A DNA stretch of 64,000 nucleotides. It comes from Parasponia andersonii (Eukaryota > Streptophyta > Magnoliopsida > Rosales > Cannabaceae). A program made the position numbers and the translations under genes. Numbering within the stretch: the stretch's first letter is position 1; each line of letters starts with the position of its first letter. Positions 1 through 12,389 of the stretch are shown in pieces. The notes beneath the pieces were generated by a model that worked only from the letters and a program-made list of their open reading frames with translations, ran no database searches and had not been told where the DNA came from. The stretch spans positions 138,609 to 202,608 of the forward strand of contig JXTB01000253.1 in assembly GCA_002914805.1 (NCBI GenBank), read 5' to 3'.

Positions 1-129
1 TATATATATTCTTGCACATTACTTATTCATATTAGTGCGTTAAAATAGCTACTAGTCTACTTTGTGATGTTCTAATGTTTTTGGGCCTTAGTATCTATCC
101 ACTTATAAGCTCATATTAATATAGGGATA

Positions 130-560
130 AGTAGACAATTACTACTTTTTTCAAATGTTTAACTAAATTTACCACCACTATTAGATTCTATTACTTTTGA
201 GAGGGAATTAGTTGAGAATCTCTTAAGAATCCGTCAAGATTACTACCGACGTGAAAAATCTGTCAATAATACATCGAGAATCTATTAAGATTGTCAAGAA
301 TCTATCAAAAATTCATCAAAAACCTGTCAAGATCACTATCGATGTCAATAATCTATCAAGAATCCATCAAAATCATTAAGAATTTGTCAAAATTTTATCA
401 ATAATCTATCAAGATTGCTGTCGACATCAAGAATCGTTTAAGAATTCATCAAAACTATCCAAAAATTCGTCAAAAATTTATTAAGAATTTATTTTTAAAA
501 AGTGGTATGATAGTAGATTTAATTAATGATGGAAAACAAATAGCGTACAACTAATTTATT
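130..560. repeat. Degenerate minisatellite-like repeat region
   Basis: Between about 210 and 495 a short motif (variants of AATCTATCAAG / AATTCATCAAA, 10-12 bp) recurs in tandem with many substitutions. On top of it a longer unit appears three times: TCAAGAT followed by a CTRYCGAYGTCAA-like segment, near 234, 327 and 409 (spacing about 93 and 82 bp). The flanks at about 130-175 and 505-555 look weakly complementary in inverted orientation (both carry a TTTACCACCA / TGGTATGATAGTAGA-like block), so the array may sit inside a small inverted-repeat element. No coding potential is visible. Confidence 0.5.
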
Positions 561-1019
561 CTGTTAATATATGTGTCCTTACATCTATTCCTAGGCCCAT
601 CTATATCTATTTATATATTCTAGGCCCATTATCCTTTTGCATATTATTTTCTTATTAGCTAATTACTTTTCTATTATCTTTCTATCAATTAATTACTTTT
701 ATATCTTTTTTCTTATTTATATATTTTTAACTTATTTCACAAGTTACTTTGCATATAGGGTTTAATATATCTACATTTCAATAATTTGTGGGTACTGAGC
801 TACTCTTCTCGAACTATGTGCTTGATTTATGGCACAAGTATAGGATTTCGTATTCTTTCATTATCTCCTATTTATTATTGTTATCACTGTTGTTATTCTA
901 ACCTCTCATTTTCTATAGTCTACTTCTAATTGATATTATGGTCGATTTATTCGCCTCTGTTAACTAGACTCTTCATTATTATTGTATTATTATATTATTA
1001 TCATCATCTCACATAAGTT
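561..1019. other. AT-rich intergenic sequence, no feature seen
   Basis: AT-rich sequence with short TTATT and TATAT runs. No ORF similarity, LTR end or inverted repeat was recognised. Confidence 0.4.
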
Positions 1020-1400
1020 AGTTATCCTTCCAACTGCTTTTTGTGGCAAGTATATCGTAAGAAGTATTGTTGCCTATTATAATCGCCTATCAGGACTTCG
1101 ACACTTAGGAAGTATCGTGATAATACTTACATCTCTATTATTATTATTATTATTATATTGTAAATATGTTATCCCTTCAACCGCTAACGTGGCAAGGGCG
1201 CTGTAGAAAGAGTCATTTTCTATATTGATTGCTTATTAAGACTTCAACACGTAGACAGTATTGTGATAACTCTTATATCTGTGTATACTAAGTGAGTCAT
1301 TTTAACAATAACCAACGTAACAAGGGTGCCATGGGAAGTGTCGTATTCTATCTTGACTGCCCACTCGAACTTTGACACGTAGTATATATTATGGTGGCCT
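1020..1400. repeat. Three degenerate tandem copies, unit about 140 bp
   Basis: A block beginning ATCC(C)TTCAACYGC...GTGGCAAG, followed by TTGCYTATT...GACTTCRACAC and GTATYGTGATAA, starts near 1024, again near 1170 and in weaker form near 1306. The third copy keeps AACGTAACAAGGG and CTTTGACACGTAG. Periods are about 146 and 136 bp. Small ORFs crossing it on either strand match no known protein. Confidence 0.5.
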
Positions 1401-1825
1401 TCTCTATGTACACCATGTAATCTAACCTTAATCTCCATTATATTTTACGTTGTCTTAATTACTCACAGGTCCTGTTAATTAATTAGAACATCAAGTTTTA
1501 TCCGGAACACTTTTTATCAAACTTTCAATACAGATAAAAGCTCATTTTGATCGTGTATTATGTCCGAAAATTGCATAATATAGCTGATTTTCAGCATGTG
1601 ATTAAGCGGAGTATGTAGCCACTTTGCATCAAGAAGAATCTAGAGCAACTCTGAAGAGAAGTCTGTTAATGTAAGCTTTAGCAGAAGGAAATTAAGCTTT
1701 TAGGCTCAATCGAAGACATTTCATCAAGCTACTCACGTACCAGTGAACACAACAAATATCATGCAAAGAATGGAACTAACACTGGGGGAAACTATAAGAG
1801 GATTCTATGATATATTGTATAAGAC
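1401..1825. other. Unclassified intergenic sequence
   Basis: Unique-looking sequence of moderate AT content. No long ORF, splice-bounded exon or repeat was recognised. It ends where the TACCGTTTG inverted-repeat terminus begins. Confidence 0.35.
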
Positions 1826-1855
1826 CTTAGGTACCGTTTGATTGGTAATAATGGA

Positions 1856-3093
1856 TGTTAGGGTATATGTCCTAAAAATATGTATATTTTAGATATTTGC
1901 TTAATTAATAAAATGACACTTTTCTATTTGAATTTGTGCATAATTGGTATGTCTTTAAATATCAAAAATTCCTAGTTTATTTATGTGACTACAAATTTAG
2001 TATATAAGTGTTATATACATGAGAATTAAATTTATGGATAAAAAACTAAATATAATCCGTAATAATTAATTAAAGTTTGGGATCTTTAATTAAATATTAT
2101 TATTATGGTCCATTAATATTGATAATGTAATAGTCTTATCTGGACTATTGATGTATTGACATCACAATGGAGGTACTTTATATAATTTAATTATATAGGA
2201 CTAGACCAAACATTATTTGAATCTCATATAAATTCCATTAACTGTTGAGAGTTCAAATAATGTCACTAAACAATCATATGTAGATCAATCTTAATCCTAA
2301 GTAGTTATAGACTCCTATTTATAACATTATGTTCTTTGACATACTTGTTAAAGGTTTGTTTCCTAAACATACCAAAATACTTGTATCTTAGGAGCATGAT
2401 GAGATAAGTAGCTGGGAATATGCTTACAGATATGGAATCCATTCATTCCATTAGGAAGCTAGAAAGATGATTCCCTTGTATATTGATTCAGGACATGAAC
2501 AGTTTGAGTACTCAATTTATAATATATTTATAAATTAATTGTTCATTAGAGAATCAATGATACATACGGAAAAAGATGTAATTGGAGAGGTAAACGGAAT
2601 ATAACCTATCTTCAATTATGAATTGTCTATGGAGGATTGAACTACATATAAGGATTAAATCGATGGACTGTTCGATGTTTTCTGATTAAATTAATTCTGT
2701 AATTTTAAGAATGCAATTCCAGATTTTTAGTGGAGTAATACTGGAATTAATAAATTAGACATATTAATTAAAGAGTTTAATTAATTATCATAATTTATTG
2801 GAGCTTGAATTACAAGTCCATAGGTCTCCAATTCCACATCTTACAAACACTGGATATTACATTATTTCTGTTACTACACACTTTGTTTAAATAAATAGTT
2901 TATCTATATGTTATTAATAATTGTTATTAATTAATTAATTTTGAATTAATTTATTTAAATTTATGGAGAGATAAGTTTTCTAATTTGTTTAAATTTTGAA
3001 TTTAAAATATCTAATTATCAGATAATAAAATAAATAGAAACTGAGAAACTGACTAAAAGCGAAACATTCTTTTTTGAAAGAGTGAATTATCTG

Positions 3094-3134
<41 letters not shown>

Positions 3135-3694
3135 TAGATCAGATATATATAATTACATTTTCTTTAAATAAAATAAAAAATAAAAAAACTAAGTTAACGT
3201 TTTTTTTAAGTTATATATATATATATTGATTTGATTAATATATTAATTTGTTTATTAAATAGTTTAATAAATATATATATATAAAGAAAACCTTAGTAGA
3301 AAAAGAGACATACACACTACGTATTATTTTCTACAAAACCTCCATAAATTAGAGAGAAAAAGAAGAGTGTCTTCCTATTATCTGTAGAACAAACTCTTGC
3401 AATCTCATATGTTGAGAAAATTACAAGGGCTTAAAGTGTGAGTTTAAGAAATTGTACGTAACACCCACATGTTCATCCAGTTGTGCTTGAGGTTTGGATT
3501 AGAAGATCGTGATTTAGAAGACAGTAAAGTTATGATTCATTGATAGGCTACAAGAGGTATTAGATTTATTCTCTTTTTTTATTTCTATTTACTATGAATT
3601 AATACTTTGTACTCATATAGTCAATTATTTTTAGAAAATTTTTGATTATTTCTAGGTCAATCTTCCGCTGTGAAAATCGTTTTTAAATCCAACA
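1856..3694 (+). mobile_element. Solo LTR, copia-type, copy 1 (1839 bp)
   Basis: The sequence starts TGTTAGGG and ends ATCCAACA, giving imperfect TG...CA terminal inverted repeats. It is flanked by a perfect 5-bp target-site duplication, ATGGA (1851-1855 and 3695-3699). No primer-binding site, polypurine tract or gag-pol sequence adjoins it, so this is a solo LTR left by recombination between the two LTRs of a full element. A (TA)n tract lies at about 3101-3131. A second copy in inverted orientation is at 34753-36615, which confirms the boundaries. Assignment to copia rests on the 1.8-kb size and the terminal sequence style, and is an inference. Confidence 0.85.
3101..3131. repeat. (TA)n microsatellite
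   Basis: Uninterrupted TA dinucleotide run inside solo LTR copy 1. Copy 2 has corresponding but differently sized TA runs near 35153 and 35281. Confidence 0.9.
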
Positions 3695-4370
3695 ATGGAA
3701 TGTAATGGCTTTCCATTATTTAGGTTCACTTTTTGTTTATGGATTGTTTTTACAATGTAATGATTATTCCATCAAATAAAGAATCAGAATTACACTTGAA
3801 AATGGATGTAAAAGTTATTTCTTTTCTAAGTTAGCCACATTTTCCTTTTTTGCCACTTATATAACACATTTTGCATACTCGTTATCATCTTCTTCTTCAT
3901 ATGTATGACTAAACTAACTACAAAACTTGCATCCATATCCATTACTAGACTACCTACAAATCATCTTCTTCCTCGTATCATCCAATTAATATATTTTTAT
4001 TTTGTAATATACATTTTGTATGTTATATTTATATGGTAAATAATAATAAAAAATTATTAAAACATTAATTTTATTATCATAAGAAATTTAATCTATTTTT
4101 ATATTTAGTAATTTAATCTATTTAATCATTACCATGAGTATAACTATTTTCCTTTTCCAATAATGAAAGCATTTATTTAAAAAAAATTAATTCAAAATTA
4201 TGAGTATATTAGTCAAAGTACAATTAATTCCATTACATTCTATGGTTGATTCTAAAGTTTCATTCTAACAAAATAATCACATTTTTTTTTTCTTTTTCAT
4301 TCTTATTCTCATTACGATTACCATTACGTTCAATTTCGTTCCACCTAACCAAACAATACTTTATTGTATT

Positions 4371-5073
4371 TCCAATATATTTAATGATTTTGCACTCTGG
4401 ATTTGGTCTCATGAAAGTAGGCAATATTTTTACACCATCGAAATATGTAAGCATTGTTCGTGGTCACTTTTTCCTTTTATGCTTGATATGTGATTTTTGT
4501 CTCAATAAACATTATAGGAATCCTAGGGTTTTCTTTTCCAAAATGCGACTGCTGAGTATTGAGTTTTTTTTTTCTTTTTTTTTTTAAAAAAAAATACAAT
4601 ATGTGTGCGTATTATATCTATTCGGTTAAAAAGTGTAAATAATTATTCCATATGTATTATTGGGAAAAATTAAGAGTAAGGAAAGAGAACAATTAGATTT
4701 CAATTCTTAAACCTGTTTTGTTGTTTATAAACAAAACCTTTGTTTCTTGAGAAATGACGTCGGTTTTAGAACTGCCTTTAGTTTTAAGAAATGACTTGGG
4801 TTCTTAAAAGACCGCTTTTATTTTTCAGAAACGAGCCAATTCTAGAACGGATTAAAAAAAAAAAAAAAAGCATATTTCGTCAAAAAAAAAAAACCAGCGT
4901 ATTTTTAATTTACTTGGTTTCTATCAGTGTTTGTGTTTGTGCAGTAGTGATAACATGCTAAAATGACTTTATTAGCCTCTTTTTCTCATTATTTCACGAA
5001 ATTTTAAGTTCTTGTGCTCATATGAACGTTCTTTGGTATAGGCATCTCGGCATGCTGAAAGGCTACTCTCTTT
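4371..5073. other. AT-rich intergenic sequence with poly-A/T runs
   Basis: Contains homopolymer runs near 4561-4595 and 4855-4890 and nothing recognisable as a gene. Open frames here are low-complexity Phe/Ser-rich translations. Confidence 0.4.
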
Positions 5074-6122
5074 CATCAGATTTTTAATCTATTTTTGAGA
5101 TTAAAGATATTTCTTTTACGACTTTTTAGTATTAAAATTCCTGAATTCGGAACAATTTAATAAAAATAACTTTGAACTCAATTTTTTACAATAAAATTTT
5201 TTGAAAATTTTGAATATTAGTTCTATTAGAAAAGAAAGACATTTCTCTTGGTCTTTTTTGCGATTAAATCCTCATTCTTCTATTTATAGCTTTTAGGTCC
5301 TCTTTCTTACATACATATATATTTTCACATTAATTCTTTTTAATCTTTTCTGTCCAAAACTGTCGTTAATTAGTACTTATCTAAAAGGTATCCATCACAG
5401 TAGAGGAAAAATAGAAACAAAGGGAAATTATTATTTTTTAAAAAAAAAGTTGGATTATCATTATTCAAGACGGAAGTAAGAAATTAGAAAATTAATTTTA
5501 TATGGTTCTAATATAAATTTACTTTAGACTAAATATTTATATATCTAGAAGAAAGAGATATATGAATACTTGGACAAAATTAGATCTATATTAGAATCAT
5601 ATAAAATTTTAATAATATATGTCTCATAAATATTGAAATAACAATACATAAAATTTGCAATATATGTCCCACAAAATCGATCATATATTCATTTACCTCT
5701 TTTCTAAATATATAAATATTTAAACCAAAATAAACCATATAAAATTTTATAATTTTTTACATCTGTCCTGAATGAAAACCATAATTCAACTTTTTTTTTT
5801 TAAATAATAATTTCACTTTGTTTCTAATTTTTCCTTATCTCAAATGAGTATGTTTTGAACAAGTGCTATTTAAGGATAATATTGGATAAAAAATATCAAA
5901 AGTGATTAACGTGAAACACAAATATAGAAATGAGAATTTAAAAAGGACAAATAAAACAATGAGAACTTAATTGTAAAAATATAACAAAAATGTCTTTTTT
6001 TTAATGAAACTAATATTAAAAGATTTTAAGGAATTTTGTTCTAAAAAATTGAATTTAAGATTAATTTTATTAAATTGAGTTTAAGGGATTTTTATATTAA
6101 GAAGCTTCTTTTAAATCTGATG
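5074..6122. mobile_element. Foldback element with very long inverted repeats
   Basis: The ends are CATCAGATTT (5074) and AAATCTGATG (to 6122). From there inward the two halves are reverse complements of each other with gaps: 5074-5577 pairs with 5681-6122, leaving about 100 bp of loop. Strongly matching blocks include the AGAAACAAAG(G/T)GAAATTATTATTT segment (about 5412 against about 5820) and AATATTAGTT...AAAGACATTT (about 5213 against about 6010). The loop itself contains two copies of a CATAAAATTT...AATATATGTC unit. It encodes no protein. The structure fits a nonautonomous foldback or Mutator-like transposon. A transcript would form a long hairpin. Confidence 0.7.
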
Positions 6123-6488
6123 TGACGCATTCTAGACACCTAGATGCACATTAGGCTTAAATAATTATTCCCGATGAGAAATCATCTCCGACAATAATAT
6201 ATATTCTAATGTCGAATATGGAATTTACACCGCATTTTCATCACACATTTAACTCAAGTATCGTGTTTGTTGAAATATCCAAATCGAAATTCCTTTCAAC
6301 CTTTTTGATTTGAATATTCGTATACAATCGCAAACTTAATAAAGATGAAGTTCATACACCAACAAACATAAAGTATTACCATCCAAATGCAATGACTTTT
6401 TTCGTTTTTTAAAAAAATTCTTTTTAGGATAATAAAAGTTGATGCGTGACTAATGAGAAAGCCTAGCTCAAAGTCTCCCATGTGATGC
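6123..6488. other. Intergenic sequence, no feature seen
   Basis: Short unclassified interval between the foldback element and the LINE. An open frame on the minus strand at 6296-6481 has no recognisable motif. Confidence 0.35.
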
Positions 6489-6628
6489 TTATCTGTCCCC
6501 TCTTTTTTTTTAAGATGAAACTCGCATGGTGGGGAAAAAATATTAAAAAAGAAAAAAAAAGTTAAACCAATTCAGATGGGGACATAAATCTGATCTCTCG
6601 AGACAAAAAAACAGAAAGAAAAATAAAA

Positions 6629-9600
6629 TCAACGAAACTGATAATTAGGTATCGCAATACAATCGTCGTAAACAAAAGATGAAATAAAAGATGGAGTGGA
6701 CCACCACCAAGAAGGACAAACAAATAAAAGAGCACGAGCAGTTATAGAATCAGATAAATGATTACTCTCGCGATAGATATGAGAGACCACAAAATCTATA
6801 TTAGCAATATACCCCAATGCTCTACACCAAGCTGATATCCAATGAAAAAGAACTTTAAGGGAATGGGCTAAAAGAAGAGAGACGATATAGACTGAATCAC
6901 TCTCTGACTGGAGACGCTTCTATCCATATTTCCAAGCAAAATCAATTGCATGAATCGCCACTGCCAATTCTGCCGCAAAAGTGTAAATAATTCCTAAGAG
7001 AACAGAGAAACATCCTCGAACAAAACTTCTATGAGTCCGAAATACTCCTGAACACTCAGAAGGACCCGATGAGCTATAAGTAGAACCGTCAGTATTAACC
7101 TTGACTCAGGACAGAGGAAGAGGACTCTATATAACTTCAATAATGATTGGTGCCTTTCAAGGCCTACCTTTAACTTGGAATTCTCATAAAATTAAGAGAT
7201 CAGTCATAGAGTTAAACATAGAGCCAAAAATTAGAGACTCAGCTTCTCTAATAAAACACTATAGAAGAACAAATGATGAAGATATAAATGGCTTTTTATT
7301 TTCTTTAAATTGTCAAATTTCATGCCATATAATCTGAAAAACTGAGACTAAACCAACTTTCCAAAAAGTACGAAGTTATGGGCTAAGCAAGCAAAGTTAT
7401 CCTCTTTCCCAAAAATCCCTCACAAAACCCTCTAGAAAGACTAGAGTACGAAATAAAGAGGACATGGCCGACCAAAGCTGCATAACAAAAGGGCAATCAA
7501 CAAATAAATGTGACGAGTCCTCAACTAAGGAATAACAAAAACAATAACAAGATGGAAAATGGAAGCTACGCTTCATCAAGAAAGAAGCAGTAGGAAGCTG
7601 ACTATGAAGAGTCCTCTAAAGTAATTTCGACCTCAAAAGAGAGATGAAAGAAGACCAAATCTGCTTTTCCCAAGAGCAAACGACTGGAGAATAAGAAAGA
7701 GAAACATAAACATGAAAATAGGTGACCCTACCATCTAATAAACCCATCCAGTACAAAGAATCTGGGCCATCTAAAATCATAACTGGCTTAATAATATCAG
7801 TTATTCTTGGAAAATGATCTGAAAAAACAGAAGGAAGAGACCAAACTGAATCCGTTAAAAAATCCCCAACCAAACTCTCCAAAGGAGGATCAAAAAATAA
7901 ATAAGAAGATACTAATTTAAACAAAGGGGAATCCAACTAATTATCAGTCCAAAATTTAACTTTAGAATGTCTTCCGACTAGTTAACAAGATTCTTCACAA
8001 AGATCTTGATATAAAGGGTGAAACCCAGCCCAAATAGAGGATTTAATTTGATATCTGAAATACCTATTGCTCCTAAAGAAATATGCTCGGCGATAAGAAA
8101 ATAAATCAGAATCAACAGACATCATTCTCCAAGTGAACTTTTTGAGAAGGGCTTTATTGAGCAAGAATAAGTCACAAAGACCTTAACCACCCTCCTCTTT
8201 AGGCCGACAACATTTCTTCCACGATACTTGGACCAACTTCTTTTGGAGAATAAAACTCGACTAGATAAAATTTTGAATTACCTTTGTCATTTTACTGCGC
8301 AAAGAACTGGGCCATCTATAAATTTGAAAAGAATGAACAAGTTAACCATATATTACAGAACTAACCAGAGCAACTCTGCCAGTGAAAGAGAGAGATAATC
8401 TCATCTAACAACGAAATCAAGCCAGTAAACTATCCATCTAAGGAATCAACCACCACTGACGAGGAGCTTCTACAAATAAAGGAACCCCCAAGTAGTGCAT
8501 TGACTCTCCACCTCGCTTCATACCACAAATAGAAAGTAAATCTCTAATTTTGGCAGGGGAAATTCCCTTATCAAAGTAGATATTAGACTTCTTCCAATTG
8601 ACTACCTGACTCGAAAGAGACCTATATAACTCAAAAGCTAAATGAACAGTCTCAGTTCTTTAGCGAAGCTCGAAAGAAAATAAAAATATCATCCACATAT
8701 AAAATGTAGGTCAAAGCACTCTTACAACGAGGTGGAGAGATAGAATCAATAGCTCTTGTACTAAAAAGATGAGTTAAGTAACGACTCAAAAAGTCCTTTG
8801 CAAGTCAAAAAAGGAGAGGAGAGCAGGATCATCTTGCCTAACCCTGTGAGAGTATGAAAAGTAACCATGAGGAGCTCCATCTAGAAGGACTGAAATATGG
8901 GCAGAACTAAAAATAGCCGAGACCCAAGCAGTGAAGGTAGGTAAAAAACCAAAGGACCTGAGGACCTCCAAAACAAAGGACCAACAAATAAAGTCAAAAG
9001 CCTTGCGAATGTCGATCTTTAAAGCAACATGACCATCGAAAGCTAAATTGCTTAAAGAGTTAAAATACTCAGAGGCTCCCAAACTACAATCACCCATCTA
9101 CCTGCCTTGCACAAACCCAAACTGATTTGAAGAGATAATTTGAGAACTAATAGGTCCTAGCCTAGTAGCAAGAATCTTAGTAATGACCTTGAAAAAGAAA
9201 TTTTCTAAAGCAATAGGCTGAAAGCTCAATCTTATTTGCCTCTATAACCTTAGGGATAAGGACTATAAAATTAGAATTAATACCAGAGAACATCTTACTG
9301 GTACAAAAATACTCCTAGACTACCAAGACAAAATCATTACCCACAATAGGCCAGCAACTACAAAAAAATTTCCAAGTGTAGCCATCTAGGCCAGGCATAC
9401 TAGAAGGATCCATATAAAAAATAATGTTTCTAATTTCTTCTTCAAGAGGAAGACTCATCAAGCAAGCACTATCATGATCGGTAACCAAAATGACAACATG
9501 CTCTCGAATAATGGAGAATTCAATTGGTAAATGATTTGGCTAAGAAAATAAAGAAGCATAAAAGTCAACTACATAAGCTGCAATACAATCCGGATCAATC

Positions 9601-10748
9601 ACAATCTTGTCGTTGATAATCAAAGAGGACAAAGGCTTCTTAACTTTACATCTCTTAAGGATCGCATGGTAAAAAGATGAGTTACGATCTCTTTCTTCTA
9701 ACCAACGAATACGACACTTATCTCTCAGAAAAGAATCATGCAGAGTTAAAGCATTGTCTAGAGCATCCAAAACATCAACGTTTTCCTGAAAGATCTCCTC
9801 CAAAAAGCCATTTATTTGCAACCTATTCTGAATTTTTGTAACCCTATTTGTAGCCACGGTATCTCTACTAGACAAATTACTGAAAACTTCCCAATTCCAA
9901 GGTCGAAGAGAAGCTTTAAGGAGTTTGAGTTTCTGTAAAAGACAGGAGGTAGGGCAGCCAAAGACCTGAGAAGACCATACACTAGAAACCAAATTGAAGA
10001 AGATGGGGCCATCCACCCAAACATTCTAAGAATGAAAAGGTCTAGGACGAGGAGCTCTCGAATCCCTTCCAAATAGGAGAAGAGGATAGTGATCTGAATG
10101 CAGACGAGGCAAAGTGCTACAAGATAAATTTGACCATAGATCAATAAACCCAGAAGTACATAAAACTCTATCCAAACAAGAGAAAACAAGACCTCTCACT
10201 GCTCTATCAATCTTGTTATAGACCCCTAATGTCCAAATCAATAAAAGTGGAAGCACCTAAAAAACTGGCAAAGTCAAAACAAAAAGCGGAGTATATAGCA
10301 CTTGTCTCATAAGAGCCCAGAACAATATTAAAATCACCCAAAATACACCAAATAGGAACAACCATGTCCAAAAGAGAGCTCCAAAACTCCCTCCTAGAAG
10401 AAAAGGAGGAAGCACAATAAACAAACGAATAATGAACTATTAACATATCCACCATAATCTCAAGAGAGACATATTGAGAGTGATTACAAATGACCATCGG
10501 ACTTTGAATTCCAATCAAAGCAAAAACCCAAATAATAGGGGTATCCACCTCATTAGTACAAACCAAGACTAGTCCAAAAAGAATCTGAAATAGCATCAAA
10601 AGAATAGCATCAAACGAACAGAGTGACTCAGCTAAACACACCAAATCTGGTTTATGACGAAGGCAAAGTCTCTGAGAGCTAATTGGGTACTCCTATTAGA
10701 AATACCTTTACAGTTCCAATAAATTACCTTCACTTGGAAACAAGCCAT
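6629..10748 (-). pseudogene. LINE ORF2: endonuclease-reverse transcriptase-RNase H (decayed)
   Basis: ORF2 supplies target-primed reverse transcription: an APE-type endonuclease nicks the target and the RT copies the element RNA there. The likely ATG is at 10746-10748 (MACFQVKV), followed at once by the endonuclease start motif WNCKGISN. The endonuclease SDH motif (HSDHYPLLL) is in the 10256-10026 frame. The RT block at 9097-8786 carries LKIDIRKAFD and a VRQDDP-like motif, and the catalytic YVDD is intact at 8688-8699. A zf-RVT-like Cys/His segment lies at 7579-7397. The C-terminal RNase H (about 7114-6629) keeps its acidic residues in NTDGS, AAELAVA and ESDS, and ends in the usual WWWSTPSF...YQF tail. 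The span of about 4.1 kb would encode about 1370 residues, normal for plant LINEs. Several frameshifts and stops split it. Identity is firm. Activity is not expected. Confidence 0.88.
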
Positions 10749-12389
10749 TGTGGAACGCAAAGGGATAACATCGTAGTCAGAGACCTAGTCCTTTTAGATG
10801 TTGCTCTCGTCCTACTAGAATCATCAGACACCTCCTAAAAAGAGTCATTCACATCATTTTTACCAGAAAGAGCCACATCAACCCTTGCCCCATCTTTCTT
10901 ACTATAAATCATATTCAGATTAAAGTCTTCTGTAGTCTTAGAACTAGAGAGTTTTTTTAAAGATTCTAGAGAGTGAATAGAATTCTTGGAGCCATTAGGA
11001 TCAGCCACCACCCGAGGATTTTGAGAAAGCTTATATTAGTCTCACTAATGTCATCAAAGTCCTGAATCTTCTTTTTTCCTTTTTTATGCTTGACCTCATT
11101 GTTTTTCCTAAGAATATTAACTAGAAGTGAAAAAGAATTCTTTGTTGGCACCTCTATTGAATTAGTGACCAGTTCCTTAGTAGGAATAATATTAGATGAA
11201 ATGACATGAGTAGAAATCTCTGTAGCATTGGAAGACTTGGTAGAAGGTTTATAAACTTGTTTATGAATTCTAGAATGTCCTCGAGTCATCTTAGAATCAT
11301 CCTCAATAGAAGCCCTAATCTTATGGCCACTCCTACAAGAAGAAGTGACGTGACCAATAGTTTGACATGTAGACCAAAAGTCTAAGAGTTCATACTCCTA
11401 AGGGATAAAAAAATAATCATTACCAATTTCCACTATTAGAGAATCTGAAATGGGCTGGAATAAGTCAATATCAATAAGAATCCTTGCAAAATAGCCAAAC
11501 TCACCCTTAAGTGTCATCTCATCATATCGTATAGGAACACTAACTCCAGGGCCAAATTAGAAAGGATTTGATAGTTCCAATAAACCCATAATAATTCATG
11601 AAATCGTACCCAAACTTGAGTATTAGTTGAGTTTTGGGTATTGGGATTAAAATTGGGATACCTAGGTTGAAGACGTAGTATCCATGATTTTAAGCTTAAA
11701 GAATCCAAACCCCACACTTTTAGTTTTTCCTCATCTGAAGATAAAAGGATGCGAAAAAATCCTTTACCTAAAGAGATGAGATGCCATGGGGAAGCAAGAT
11801 GTCACATTGATTGAAGCTTTAGCTTAAGATTAGTAAGTTTCCATAGGGTTTCACCCCTAGATAAGAAAACACATTCAATAAGCGAAAATTGACATAATTC
11901 CATGAGTTTTTTCAGAACTTGCTCATTCACCCGCACACAAATATAAGTTCCCTTAATACTTAGTTTGGATAGCTCTGGAGCAATAATAAAAGCGTGAGGA
12001 ATGACAATCTCAAGTGGAGGCAAGGCTGTGAAAGTATTAATATCATGCTCAACATGTGAGGAGGGACTTAAAATCTAAGCATAAGAGGGACCATCTCTAT
12101 TACCCTTTCTTTGTCCTAATTCAAGAACTCCAGTACCACGTGCATAGCTATTTGAAAGCAAAGCAACCGTTGAGCTACCAAAGAGGTTAGCAGCTATCAA
12201 AGCTTCGTTAGATCCTCTAACCACATCTATTTCAGAACCATATTTAACAAACGAAGAGCCACCAACCACAATTGGACTAAAATTTTTTAAGTGAAAAGAA
12301 AAAAGATCCTTATGACCAAATACTTCATTAGCTATGACTAGCCACAAGGTCAAATGGCCACCACAACAAACCCAACACCCTCCAAACAA
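10730..12389 (-). pseudogene. LINE ORF1: nucleic-acid-binding protein with DUF4283-like region (decayed)
   Basis: ORF1 of plant L1-type LINEs encodes the RNA-binding protein of the element RNP. The frame opening at 12389 is Gly/Val-rich. At about 12023-11802 a block ending FLSRGETLWKLTNLKLKLQ resembles the DUF4283 core, continued at 11717-11514 by VWVRFHELLWVYWNYQIL. A CCHC zinc knuckle follows at about 11344-11376 (CQTIGHVTSSC), but its first Cys is replaced by Trp (codon TGG, 11374-11376). A Lys-rich tail follows at 11289-10966. One frame ends in a stop near 10730-10732, just past the ORF2 start, the tight arrangement seen in this class. Several frameshifts and stops interrupt it. Confidence 0.8.

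Larger units (their letters stand above)
1826..4370. mobile_element. Probable inverted-repeat (MITE-like) element split by a solo LTR
   Basis: The left edge reads GGTACCGTTTGATTGGTAAT. Near 4335-4370 the reverse complement reads GTATTGTTTGGTTAGGTGGAA, a recognisable inverted match. Both sides continue with AATGGAATGTAATGG-like blocks, which is common in plant MITE families with GTTTGGTTGG-type ends. Removing the LTR at 1856-3694 rejoins AATGGA and ATGTAATGG. The terminal match is imperfect and no target-site duplication was identified, so the element class (hAT, Mutator, PIF) is left open. Confidence 0.4.

Noticed and set aside
4246-4587. 113-codon plus-strand frame
   Set aside because: A Phe/Ser-rich translation of a T-rich tract overlapping the MITE-like terminus, with no motif.
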